Shown here piece by piece: positions 36,510 to 47,523 of a stretch of 64,000 nucleotides of DNA. The notes beneath the pieces are model-generated. The model searched no databases, was not told the DNA's origin, and saw only the letters and a program-made list of their open reading frames with translations. The stretch comes from Magicicada septendecula. Taxonomy: Eukaryota > Arthropoda > Insecta > Hemiptera > Cicadidae. Made by a program: the position numbers and the translations under genes. Every line of letters starts with the position of its first letter. The first letter of the stretch is position 1. The stretch is from the NCBI GenBank assembly GCA_034769895.1, contig JAWRYS010000717.1, positions 186,001-250,000 of the forward strand. The letters run 5' to 3'.

Positions 36510-37440
36510 ACGACTGCTTCCTACCAGTATTAGCTTACTTGCGAAAATCTTCTAGTCCTAGACAACAAAAAGCTGTTTCAAGAAGAAGGAAAAATAACAT
36601 TATTTTAAGACAGTATTTTAGGTAAATAATATCTTGTAAGAACATCTTTTAGCCCCACAAATGTTACAACTCGTAAAAGTAACAGATGAATGACAGTCAT
36701 TTATGTTTTACCAACTGGCAAAACAACCTTTTATATAAATAAAGCAAAACGTTTAAGTTATAACATATATAGTTATAGTTAATAATTTTTTCATTTCAAT
36801 TTTTTTCTTCATCTTATTATTACTCAAAACGAAAACGCACGCACTCACACACATACACACGCACACACATATATTGTAATACCTTTCTAGTTAGATCGTA
36901 CTCTTTCCGCTGGTTCTAATTATTTTGTACTATATTTATTTATTAAAAAAAAAAATGAATTTTTTTTTCGTTTAATTGTATTTAGTTTATTTTAATTTAA
37001 TTTATTCCGTTATTCAAATTATTTAATTCGATATTAAACGGTTAAGAATTATTAATTAATGTTGATTTGCTTTTCATCAGTTTTGGTAAAGTTTTATTTA
37101 AAGAAATGTTTTGCGTCAGTTCGGTTCGATTGTGAAATCGACTCGTCGCATATAGGTTATCCGCTGATTGACTCCTTTTCGATGACGTTCCAATTGCATA
37201 GGTGTGTTCACTCTTCCTTTCCTACTTAAAAATCTTCTATTCTAACTTTATTTAATAAATAAAACTCCTTTTAAAATCAATTAATAATATTTATTAATAT
37301 CTATTTCTTTTCAAATTAGTGTTACGACTCTCAGGTCGAAAATGTTTGTTTCCCGGATCGACTCTTTACCTCGGGTCGATTGTAACAAAATTAAGTTTTT
37401 CTATATCATAATATTAATTATAGGATTCTTTTTAACTGCT
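36510..37440. other. Intronic sequence, no gene seen
   Basis: AT-rich, with a CA-rich simple repeat at about 36836-36872. Nothing coding is recognised. Confidence 0.6.
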
Positions 37441-37488
37441 ATGAAAGGTCAGAAATGCTATTAGGAAGTACAATACTTCCTCATCCTC

Positions 37489-38293
37489 CTATGGCACTAC
37501 AGCCCGTCGGGCCCTGGCCTCCACCAATCTCCGCCTCCAATCCACTCTGTCCACTGCAACCCTCCTCCAGTTTCTTATCCCCATGTCTCTCGCGTCCTCT
37601 GCAATGCCATCTTCCCACCTCTTCCTCGGTCTACCTCTAGGTCTCGTTCCCTCCCATGTACCCAGCAAAGCCCTCTTGGGGTTCCTGCCATCCTCCATTC
37701 TCATAACATGTCCGGCCCAATGCAATCTTTGTATTCTTATACATTTTGAGACTGGTATCTCTTTATATATTTGATACAGTTCGTTGTTGTATCTCAGTCT
37801 TCATGAGCCATTTTCTTGTATTGGGCCTATAATGCGTCTGAGGATTTTCCTTTCAAAGGTGTCTACTATGTCGACTGTTTTCTGTGTGATTGTCCATGCT
37901 TCACACCCATAGCATAGCACCAGTCTGATGACAGTCCTATATATTTTCATTTTTTTTTCCCTGTGCACATCCCCAGACCTAAATGATGGCAGCAATGCGA
38001 AGTATGCCTTGTTAGCCATGGTGGTCCGTCTTTGGATCTCCGGCTCCTCTGATCCAGTCTTTGCTAGATTCACTCCGAGATACATGAAATTGTCCACCAC
38101 TTCAATTGTGTCCTCCTCTATCTCAATGTTGTTATGAACCTGGGCCCTTCTTGTTTGGATGAGCATTTTTGTTTTATCTGTATTTATGGCTAGCCCAACT
38201 TCCTTGGCTTTGTTTTTAAGCTCTATAAATATTTCTTTAGCTGCCGTGATCCGTCTTGACATGATGTTAATGTCATCTGCATATGTGGCTATC
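37489..38293 (-). pseudogene. Non-LTR retrotransposon (LINE) ORF2, 3' fragment
   Basis: Reading leftwards from 38293: ATYADDINIMSRRI (reverse transcriptase catalytic YADD), GLAINTDKTKMLIQTRR, FMYLGVNL, KMKIYRTVIRLVLCYGCEAW (RT thumb), FERKILRRIIGP, then an in-frame TGA at 37801-37803. The same protein resumes as RIQRLHWAGHVMRMEDGR, PRGRPRKRWEDGI, the typical C-terminal end of RTE/CR1-like LINE ORF2 proteins. The copy begins abruptly at the YADD box, i.e. 5'-truncated. No poly-A or target duplication was identified at the 3' end. Confidence 0.88.
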
Positions 38294-40429
38294 TATACAG
38301 TTTTATTTGTTAAGTACAGTACAGTACAATACTTACAAATGTTTAAAATCTTACTTACTATTACACATAAAGTTAATTTTGTTTAAGTATTGAACAATAA
38401 TAATTTAATTCAAATGTCCGAAGTCAACGAACTTGGCCGCTTCGAGTTTGGATTGATGACGATAAATTCAAAGATGGCCGCTTGGGTTCCACCTCAAAGA
38501 ATAGGAACGTTTTATGTCACTGTTTCTTTTAAAATAAATGATTTTATTTGAAGTGTTCGCTGTAATTATATTTAATTCTCTGTTTTCTTTCACTATTGTG
38601 TTGTTAATAAGTGTTGGTGAAGTTATTCTTGGTGTTGTGTAGTAGTAAACAGCAATTTTATTATAAGGTTAAGGTCTCACCATATCTAGTAGGAATACTT
38701 CTTTTCACTTTTTTTTATTTCTTTTAGTTTTACTTTTTACTTATTCTTTTCTAGCTTTATACTTATTAGATTTGCATTATCTTCATTTTTGAATTTTGTC
38801 TTGTTTTATATATAATTTTCTTAATTTTCCGCATTCAGAATTGATACTTTGTTAAACTTTGGCTCCCGGTTTCACAGAGCTAACCTGTACGTTTTGTTGC
38901 CTAACAATAGAATAATTGAATTTCTTACTCCTTCAACGGTCTTGACCAAATTTCGCTAATTTCTCATTGGTCAATAGATTTGAGTTCATGGGTCACATGA
39001 CCATCATTATTTAAATTATTTGGTTTTTTCAATTTCCACTACCAATTACTCCCTGACTATTACTTAATTATGCTTAACTTAATTTACATCGTGTTTTTCC
39101 TGGTAAAATTACAAACAATTTGATACCCAACATGACCTGTGTGTATGAACTGATAGATATTTTTGGTGATTTACAAAATCAGGTTTTATAGGCCATTTTA
39201 GTCATTTGGCCTTCACAAAATCATGTTCTAATTCCTTAAACTATTTAATACATTGTGATTACTATAAACATAAAATTTATTTAACAATTCCAGCTTATCA
39301 TTACTAATTTACAGTGGTTTGACCTTTTGGTTAACTATGCTAGACAATAATTTTAATGTTTAACATTTTCCTATGTCATATCGTTTCTTTAGTACCTTGT
39401 TTTATTTTTTTACAATTATTATTTGTCCTGTTTATTTAAGACCTTACTTTTAATTACAAATTTTCTCTGTTATTTTATTACATTGTTTTAAAATGCTTAT
39501 TATACCCTTATTCTTGTACTTCCTTAACAAACTTTATAAACAATTTAACTTAATGTCATGTTTCCATGATTCATATTCTAATAAATCTTCAATAGTTAAA
39601 TTAACTTTTAACAAACATAAAAAACTGTTTAACATACAAAATTATCAACTCTTTTCCCTGTCTATCCAGGTCTGTTAGTTGATTAATAACACCTTGTTTT
39701 TCTAGGCCTATTTTAGGTATTATTTGGTACTACGTTCTAAACTACACCTTCCAGTTGGCCTCTAGACTCAATACATTGCTAGTTCTTTATAATAGATTCA
39801 TTAATAACACCGAATACTAACATGTACATGAAATCAACACAATTAAACAATGTCAAAGCCTTTTCTTTTAACATAAACAATAAGGCTTAAACGGCACAGA
39901 ACCTTCAACAACTAATATTAAAACTTGTAATTACTTCCCTAACATTCACATTTAGTTTTGGTTGTCAATATTTAGTGTTTTCTTAACTATATTTGTTTAT
40001 TTTCTTACTTGGTTCTTTTTGTGTTATTTGTTTACATTTAAGACCACTGACTTAATCATCAAGGTTCACAGTTTTATCTCCATGATTAATGATTATCACT
40101 ATTTTTCATTCATTGACTCACTTTTCACTGATAAATGTTTTATGGTTTCCTTCTTATAGTCTAAGATACATTATTTTTTATCTGTTCTACACTACTGTAT
40201 TGTATTTCTTTCCATTTATTTAAGTTTTGTTTATTTATTTTTACTGGTTTTTATGTTGGGTTTCTTTACATTTATTTAGTTCCCCCATTCTGTTACCATT
40301 ATGTCATTTTTGACAGTGATTCACTATCTCAATCTAAGGGGTATTGGGTATTGTCCATGTCTTAGTCAGTCTGTCTGTGTTTGTATATTGTTTTAAGAGT
40401 ATGGAATGTTCTGTTACGTTACAATATAT
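38294..40429. other. Intronic sequence, no gene seen
   Basis: AT-rich (T-rich on the + strand), with only short frames and no recognisable repeat or protein. Confidence 0.6.
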
Positions 40430-41564
40430 TGTAACGGTACAAACCCATGGGGATTTGTAAATTAAATCTTGTCAAGTTTATTTCACCCAAGTATATTTGG
40501 TGAACGGACTATAGCGTCGAGACTGTCGCCGCCTGGCACTGGTATGCAGATTATCAAACAAGGGTGCGCATTCACAAACAAGCGCGCGCACCGGTCGGCC
40601 AGGTTTCTCACAAAAACGGCACGTACAGATACATTCCTTAGCGCTTGGTGGGCATTAGAACAAAGGCAGTCAGAAAATAACATCTCAAGACAACGGACGC
40701 GAGCAGTTGTGTGTGTCTGCCGGCTGGGCAGTTTCCATCTCGCCCGTACATAAAATGTGAAAGTAGGTAAAAGTGTTGAGCGTCTGTCGTTTAGCAATCA
40801 CCCAACCGGCCGGTGGAACATAAAAGGCTCGCGAGCCGAAAATCTGTTTTAAAATATTCAAGATGTGTTAAAAGTTTAATTTGAAGGGAGATAAGTTGGC
40901 AAGAAACGCACAACACCAAAGTCAACAATTAAATTCGACTGTTTGACAAAAAAAAAATGTGGACGAACTAAAATATATGCAGTGCGGTACGTGGTTAGCA
41001 GAGATGCCGTGAGTTATGTAAACAACGACCAAGTAACTATATAACAAATTTTAACTTAAAAGAGCTCTAAATTATGGAGAATTTAAATACTGTATGAATG
41101 TGGGCGTGAGTAAGATGCTGGGTTGTCTTCCTATAATATAATTAATATTTACGTTAAGGTTTGGAAGTAGTTCTTATAATGTTTACCATTGTTCAAGTAG
41201 CGTAAATGTTTGTTTTGTAATTTTTCGAAGAAAAGATAATTAACATGAGCAGTAAAAGTTGTGAGATATAAGAAAGAATACTAAGTAACTTTAAAAGAAA
41301 ATTAAAGTAAATGTTGCAATCGAATAATAAACAGAGCTGATCAATGTAGTCAAAAAGCGTGTTTATTGTGTAACAAACCCAGTAACCTCTCTTACAGACT
41401 GTGAGTTTGTGTAAAAGGATCCTGGACCCCGAGAAGGTAAGAGTTAATATAAAAGATATATTTATATGTCTTTTATTAATTGTGTACGTAATATGAAAGC
41501 TATCAATGGCGCCCAAAAATACGAATTTAAATATTTTAATTACTAATTAATTTGAAGCTTCTCA
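40430..41564 (+). repeat. 5' LTR of element 4
   Basis: About 1135 bp if it ends at GAAGCTTCTCA (41564), the length of the other family LTRs. An earlier LTR-end/PBS-like sequence (TATCA then TGGCGCCC, 41507-41514) lies 60 bp inside. Matches 46510-47457 plus 50261-50360 with few differences. Open frames here recur in the 3' LTR by duplication only. Confidence 0.85.
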
Positions 41565-41565
41565 A

Positions 41566-41584
41566 TGGCCCCCGAACTAGGGAC
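41566..41584 (+). promoter_or_regulatory. Primer binding site of element 4, degraded tRNA-Lys type
   Basis: TGGCCCCCGAACTAGGGAC is the tRNA-Lys PBS with one substitution and one inserted base, one base after the LTR. Element 1 has nearly the same sequence embedded in its LTR. Confidence 0.75.
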
Positions 41585-41820
41585 AGTTTATACGAATTAT
41601 ATTTCGTATAGGCTATGCCTACTTGCAGTTGTAAGAGACGTTGGTGGGAGTGCTTATAAATTACGTGAAGGTTGTGTTTTAGTAGCGTTATTGTGTTTAC
41701 TTTTACTTTTTGATAACGATTGTGTTAGGTGTTTTGATTTTATGTGTGTAATTATTGAATAATAGAAGGATAATAGTGGTTTCTGTATATATAAGGGGTA
41801 TTATATAAATAATTTTGAAC

Positions 41821-42336
41821 ATGGTCGAGGCACATGAAAATAAAGTAAGTGGATCAGGGGAGGTTTGGAATAGTAAGGAATTCATGGACGAGTTTAAAAG
41901 GATTATGGAAAGAATGACTGATGATGATTGCCGTAGATTCGGTGATGACATTAGACAAATGAAAGAACAAAATATAGGATTCGCTGAATGGAAAAGGCAT
42001 AGTGATGACACTATGAGGGATCAGAAAGGACGAACAAAAGAGGTAAAAGAACAAACGGAAGAGTGTAAACAAGAAAGTGAATCAAATCAGATAGTTAGTA
42101 AAAAGGTAAGTGACAGTGGTAATATGACGAAAAATAGTGAAGAAATAATTAATAACAAGGTAAGTGGTAATTACGGTAGTGAGTTTAATATTGAAGTATA
42201 AAGTGAGAATAACAATGATATAATTAAAAATGTGGTGCTAGAGAGTAAGGTGGTTAATATTGAGAGTGATAATGAAGAGTTTGTTGGAGTAGAATTTGAT
42301 AACGAAGTGTTAGCGAGTGTTGATGAAATAGTGTGA
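41821..42336 (+). pseudogene. Element 4 ORF, N-terminal half with a divergent N-terminus
   Basis: It begins MVEAHENKVSGSGEVWNSKE, followed by FMDEFKRIMERMTDDDCRRF and GFAEWKRHSDDTMRDQ, a Lys/Glu-rich helical stretch unlike the MAG(S/N)NN start of elements 1-3. After an in-frame TAA (42199-42201) the same frame continues with NVVLESKVVNIES, NEEFVGVEFDNEV and a TGA at 42334-42336, which is the shared linker of the family. So the N-terminal module differs while the downstream part is homologous. The rest of the protein lies past the mariner insertion. Confidence 0.7.
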
Positions 42337-42384
42337 GAGTGTGATGAAAGGTTAGGTGGGTAAAGGGCAAATTTTCCCCAAGTA

Positions 42385-43298
42385 CGAGGTGTGTTAAAAA
42401 AAAGACCGAATTTTTTGAATACTATATCAACCCGCACAAACAACGCGCTGCAACTTTAAGCGCGCCTAGCAGTAGTTTTTGACAACAAACTGCCATTTAT
42501 TCTATTCCGCTATCAGCATTAATCTTTGAGGTATATCAGATTGAGTGGGGACGTGCGCACGCTGGCCGCTGGATTAGTGACTAAATGATTAAGAAAGACA
42601 TCGAATAATAACTTGTCCGTATGAAAATTTGCGGCAGAACTAGTTTAAAACTTTACAGAGGCATTCTGGTTTTGATTAAGCATACGCGGAGAGGCCAGCA
42701 TGAGCCGTACAATTATTTTGAGAAATTTTAAAGAGGGTAAAAACAATTGTAGATGCAGATCAAAGTGATGTTGAAGATCGTGGGAAGAGAGCTTGTGATG
42801 TGGTAACTGTAAATCTTCGTTTAACTGCCGAGACTTTCTGAGAGAATGCGCATACATATAAGATCGTAAAATTAAATTTTGATAGACAAATTTAAATGTA
42901 TCGTATCACTGAAAAATTCTTACTGCGTTTGTTGACGACGATCAGAAAGAGGCCCGTTTTGAAATCGGCCAACAACTGCCTACAAATGCAAATGGTAATG
43001 ACAACTTTGGAATGCAATGGAAATTGCTCTGTAAAGACTTTACGAAGTTAGCAGCAAAAGTTTATACACACACGTTGTGTTAAGATCTTCATTATTACTT
43101 CGTTATAAATCCGCCGGACGGTGTGTGCTCGTGCCCACTATAGCGCGTGTAGCGCGAAGACTGATGATCATGACGGGACGGAAAAAATGACATTCCGGCA
43201 TCAAAACATGTCGCTAGCAACACTTAATTGTGCAGCTCGCTCTATGCGTAGGTGGACGTGCTACACAAATAGTTCGGTCTATTTTTGAACACACCCCG
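42385..43298. mobile_element. mariner-type DNA transposon, non-autonomous
   Basis: Inverted ends CGAGGTGTGTTAAAAAAAAG (42385) and, inverted from 43298, CGGGGTGTGTTCAAAAATAG are flanked by TA (42383-42384, 43299-43300). The start CGAGGTGTGTT is characteristic of mariner elements. At 914 bp the interior contains only decayed, frame-broken text (a possible FEKF/FKEG-like trace near 42715-42745) and no DDE/DDD motif. It split the family ORF of element 4 at a TA within conserved sequence. Confidence 0.85.
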
Positions 43299-43300
43299 TA

Positions 43301-43945
43301 TATTGTGAAATGGAATTTTCACAAGTATTTTATGAGGACAGAGTTTCCTCCAGAGGTTGTGTGGGAGACATGGTGTCTCAAAATGGTCCCCTAGTTTTTT
43401 TGTGGTTTACCTGGTAAAGCCAGGAGGTGTAATAAGGATTTTGTTGTGCCCTTTGCATGTAGTGAAGTAGTTCAGGGGGTTGTGACAGGTGTTATGATGA
43501 TGAGAGATATTTTGAGAGAGAGAGAGAGAGAGAATGATAAAAGTATTTAAGTTGAGTAGAAGTTGTAAAAAGTTGATAGAGAAGTTAGAATTGGAGAAAA
43601 TAGATGATATGAAATACTTACCGGGTGTAGTAGATACTGATGATTATTTTTATGATACCGTTGTAGATGATAAACACTTACCTTATGATGCGATGGATAT
43701 AGTAGAAGAATATGATAAAATAACTACCTGATGTTGACCAATAATACTGATGGAGACAAGGCCAAAAATACCAGAGTAAACGGGTTTTAAGAGTTAATAG
43801 GGGAGAATAATCTGGTAGAGATAAAGAGAGAGAGGATAAATTAATATGCAAGGGTTATTATATAAATCATAATAACGATAGGAGTATAATTAAAGATGAT
43901 AATTGTTATTTAAAAATAAGACTAATTTATTATGATGGGGGATAG
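43301..43945 (+). pseudogene. Element 4 ORF, C-terminal remnant
   Basis: Past the mariner the homologous protein resumes in several frames: VFYEDRVSS, then PFAC.EVVQG, an (AG)n run at 43509-43533, and the frame 43534-43731 with KLIEKLELEKIDDMKYLP, DDYFYDTVVDDKHLPYDA and MDIVEEY. It ends with IYYDGG-like text at the stop near 43945. Multiple frameshifts; clearly non-functional, but the same DDKHLP and EEY motifs identify it. Confidence 0.8.
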
Positions 43946-46460
43946 AGATAAACAGTGAATGGGCATTTTATTATTTTAATTCATGGTAATGACTTGGCTA
44001 GATTAGGTAATGAGGTGTGGTAAACAAGAAAAATAATGACAAAAAAATTGTAAATAAATTTATAGTGAGATTAATTTTGTTTGTGTTGTAAAATGTATTT
44101 TATGTAAACAATGTGTGTATGTAGTAGAAATTGATTTAATAATAATAATAATATTTTATCAGACTAAATAAATACTGAGAGTTTGTAATCAATGGATTGT
44201 AATTGTTTTGGAGTAAGGTAATTAAAATAACTTGTGTTTTAAATAATTGATTGAATTAAAGAATTTGAGATTAATAAATAAATAAATGTAGTAGAAATAA
44301 ATTTTGATAATGAATTTAAATGATGTTTCTGAGATTTGAACTTTAAAATAAATAGTAAATGAAGAAATGTAAAATGTGTTTAGTTGTGGAGTCATATGAT
44401 TGTTATAATGTTTCAGAAGATACATGGAGTTATGTACGCTATATTTGTTGCAATGAATGTTTATAATGTTGTGTCTATGACAGGAATCATGTGTTTATTC
44501 AATTGAGTGAGTAATGTAAGTATGAAGTTTATAATGCAATTGAAATAAAGTAAAATGTTTAATGTTTGAATAATAAATTTTAAATGTATTTAAGAGGTTT
44601 TAAATAAGGTGATTAAATTAATTTGAAGTAGTTATGAAATTTTCTAGTGTAATTTTCAATGATCATATTAATGTGAAATGTTGTAAAAGTTAGAGTTTGG
44701 CTGATAATTATTTCAATAAGTCAGTCAGAGTTAATGTTAAATGGGTGTTAGACGAAGTAAGAATTTTGGGAATAAAAGTAATATAGAAACGGGTCATTAA
44801 TAGGGACACAGTAGGGAGAGGGTATGTATGTATGTAGAGAAAGGGAGTTATGTAAATGGAGAATAAATAGGCTAGCAGGGTACATATATTTTGTAAAGAG
44901 GGTGGTGTGGTAAGGAGTCCTCAACACAAGGCATTGTGGTGGGAGGTGAATAGTTTTAAAGAGGTTTGGCGGAGTTACCTGGAAAGGGCCAGAAACTAAT
45001 AAGGGAATGAGTATAAGGAAGGGAACACACATCCTAGGTACCAAGAGGGTATCAGGTATTTATTTATAAGAGGAGAATGATTTAAGGTGAGTTAGAGTAG
45101 TAAGTTAATGGAGGGAAATTTTATTGGAGATTGGTGTCATCCTATATAAATCCGTTAGTGATTGTTAGAAGAAGGAAGGGGGGTAAGGTTATATGTATAA
45201 ATGCCCATTCGATAAATTAGATCATTATAAATGACTGAGAATCGCCCAAACCAGTTTATGATGAAAATGATTAATAGAAATTCATAATGGAAATGTAATA
45301 ATAAAATGTAACAAAATAAAGAGTTAATAGAGTTTTAAACTAAACCTAAAATTGAAATGTTTGTAATTTTTATTCAGATGCAAATGAAATGTTTATTTTA
45401 ATGAAATGAGTTTTGTGTTCTTTATGAATGTTGATATTATATTATGTTTATTTGTATGTGGTATGCCTATGGAAAGGTCATTTAACTGTTAGTAAGACAT
45501 CAGCTGATGACTGGTGTGAACTTTATAATGTTCAATGTAATCAATTCATATGTCCTTTTAATAATTGATTTAATTTAACAATTTGTTTTTTTTTAGTAAT
45601 TATCAGAATATATGTTTCTGGAATTTAAATTCATTTAATTATGAAAGAAAAAAAAAATTATTTGTTTCGAGGTACAGTTTGTTGTGTTTTTATGTTCAGG
45701 ATATATTGCTGATTATGTGTATTGATAATGTATTAACTGATTTATATTGTTCATATTATATGTTTTGTAAACAAATGTAGTGATAAGGGAATTTATGATA
45801 GAAATAAGTTGTTTATTTTGTTTTGTTTATTATGATTATTAGCATCTAGTTAAGAGAAGTAATAAAGTAAATTCATTTAAAGGATTTTGGAATTTGAGAA
45901 TTATGATTTAATTAATTAATGGAAAGAGATGATGTAAATTATCTTGAAAGGGAATCTTTGATAAAGGACTTAGATTTATTTCACTATTTGAACAAAATTT
46001 AAAGAATTTAATTTGATTTGTAACAGTAACGTCAAGCAAACCAATAAAAATTGAGCAATAGGAATGAATTTTGTTTAGGAGAAGAAATAAAATATTTATG
46101 TGAATTTTAGGTTAAGAATTAAGGTGGAGATGTTGTGTTTAATGTAATAATGACTATGTGTACGCACCCAGTACTTGCTAAAGGCAACCCAGTATGTATG
46201 TAAGGGGAGATATATCGGTTGAGGATCTGGTATGGTATAAGGCTAGTTGTTGATTTTATTTAGAATGTTACAAGGTTAGGTGGTACTGTGGTGTGTACCT
46301 GTCCGACTTTACGGTGTTGGGATCTCAAACTGAGAAGTCCAGTAATGTCGTTCAGATGCAGCCATAGTCGCCGAGCTAGGGGGGTAGTTTACCCATGATG
46401 TGTTTAGAAATTAAGGGGGGTTGTTGGCACCACATCCTCGCTGATCCTCTTAGGGTTTAG
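43946..46460 (+). other. Element 4 noncoding 3' interior
   Basis: No gene seen. Segments align with the reverse complement of elements 2 and 3 (for example 44905-45040 with 23030-23190, and 44340-44420 with 33420-33500), so the long noncoding half is conserved across the family. The 80 bp before 46460 contains the shared CTGATCCTCTTAGG. Confidence 0.7.
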
Positions 46461-46506
46461 CAATGACAGTTTTTCTGTTTCGACAGTAAACCTCTCATTG
46501 GGGGGA
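46461..46506 (+). promoter_or_regulatory. UUCG hairpin and polypurine tract of element 4
   Basis: CAATGACAG (46461-46469) pairs with CTCTCATTG (46492-46500) with one mismatch. The inner stem CTGT-TTCG-ACAG (46475-46486) is perfect with a UUCG loop. GGGGGG follows and the 3' LTR starts at 46510. Confidence 0.75.
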
Positions 46507-46509
46507 TAT

Positions 46510-47457
46510 TGTAACGGTACAAACCTATGGGGATTTGTAAATTAAATCTTGTCAAGTTTATTTCGCCCAAGTATATTTGGTGAACGGACTATAGCCTCGA
46601 GACTGTCGCGGCCTGGCACTGGTATGCAGGTTATCAAACAAGGGTGCGCATTCACAAACAAGCGTGCGCACCGGTCAGCCAGGTTTCTCACAAAAACGGC
46701 ACGTACAGATACATTCCTTAGTGCTTGGTGGGCATTAGAACAAAGGCAGTCGGAAAATAACATCTCAAGACAACGGACGCAAGCAGTTGTGTGCGTCCGC
46801 CGGCTGGGCAGTTTCCATCTCGCCTGTACATAAAATGTGAAAGTAGGTAAAAGTGTTGAGCGTCTGTCGTTTAGCAATCACCCAACCGGCCGATGGAACA
46901 TAAAAGGCTCGCGAACCGAAAATCTGTTTTAAAATATTCAAGATGTGTTAAAAGTTTAATTTGAAGGGAAATAAGTTGGCAAGAAACGCACAACACCAAA
47001 GTTAACAATTAAATTCGACTGTGTGACAAAAAAAATGTGGTCGAACTAAAATATATGCAGTGTGGCACGTGGTTAGCAGAGACACCATGAGTTACATAAA
47101 CAACGACCAAGTAACTATATAACAAATTTTAACTTAAAAGAGCTCTAAATTATGGGGAATTTAAATACTGTATGAATGTGGGCGTGAGTAAGATGCTGGG
47201 TTGTCTTCCTATAATATAATTAATATTTACGTTAAGGTTTGGAAGTAGTTTTTATAATGTTTACCATTGTTCAAGTAGTGTAAATGTTTGTTTTGTAATT
47301 TTTCGAAGAAAAGATAATTAACATGAGTAGTAAAAGTTGTGAGATATAAGAAAGAATACTAAGTAACTTTAAAAGAAAATTAAAGTAAATGTTGCAATCG
47401 AATAATAAACAGAGCTGATCAATGTAGTCAAAAAGCGTGTTTATTGTGTAACAAACC
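46510..47457 (+). repeat. 3' LTR of element 4, first part
   Basis: Matches 40430-41386 and stops at ACAAACC (47451-47457), where the Penelope-like element inserted. AAACC (47453-47457) is repeated at 50261-50265 as the target duplication. The LTR resumes from 50261 with AAACCCAGTAACCTCTC and ends by truncation at 50360. Confidence 0.9.
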
Positions 47458-47523
47458 ACAGTGTATTTGGTTAACAAACACGTGGCTTGGGACTACAATA
47501 GGATTTATTCCATTTAAATTAAA

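Noticed and set aside
37489-37774. Plus-strand Pro/Ser-rich frames over the LINE fragment
   Set aside because: Antisense shadows of the LINE ORF2 C-terminus.
40469-40797. Overlapping 94- and 104-codon frames, repeated at 46542-46877
   Set aside because: They lie in the LTRs of element 4; the repetition is due to LTR duplication, so it is not evidence of coding conservation.
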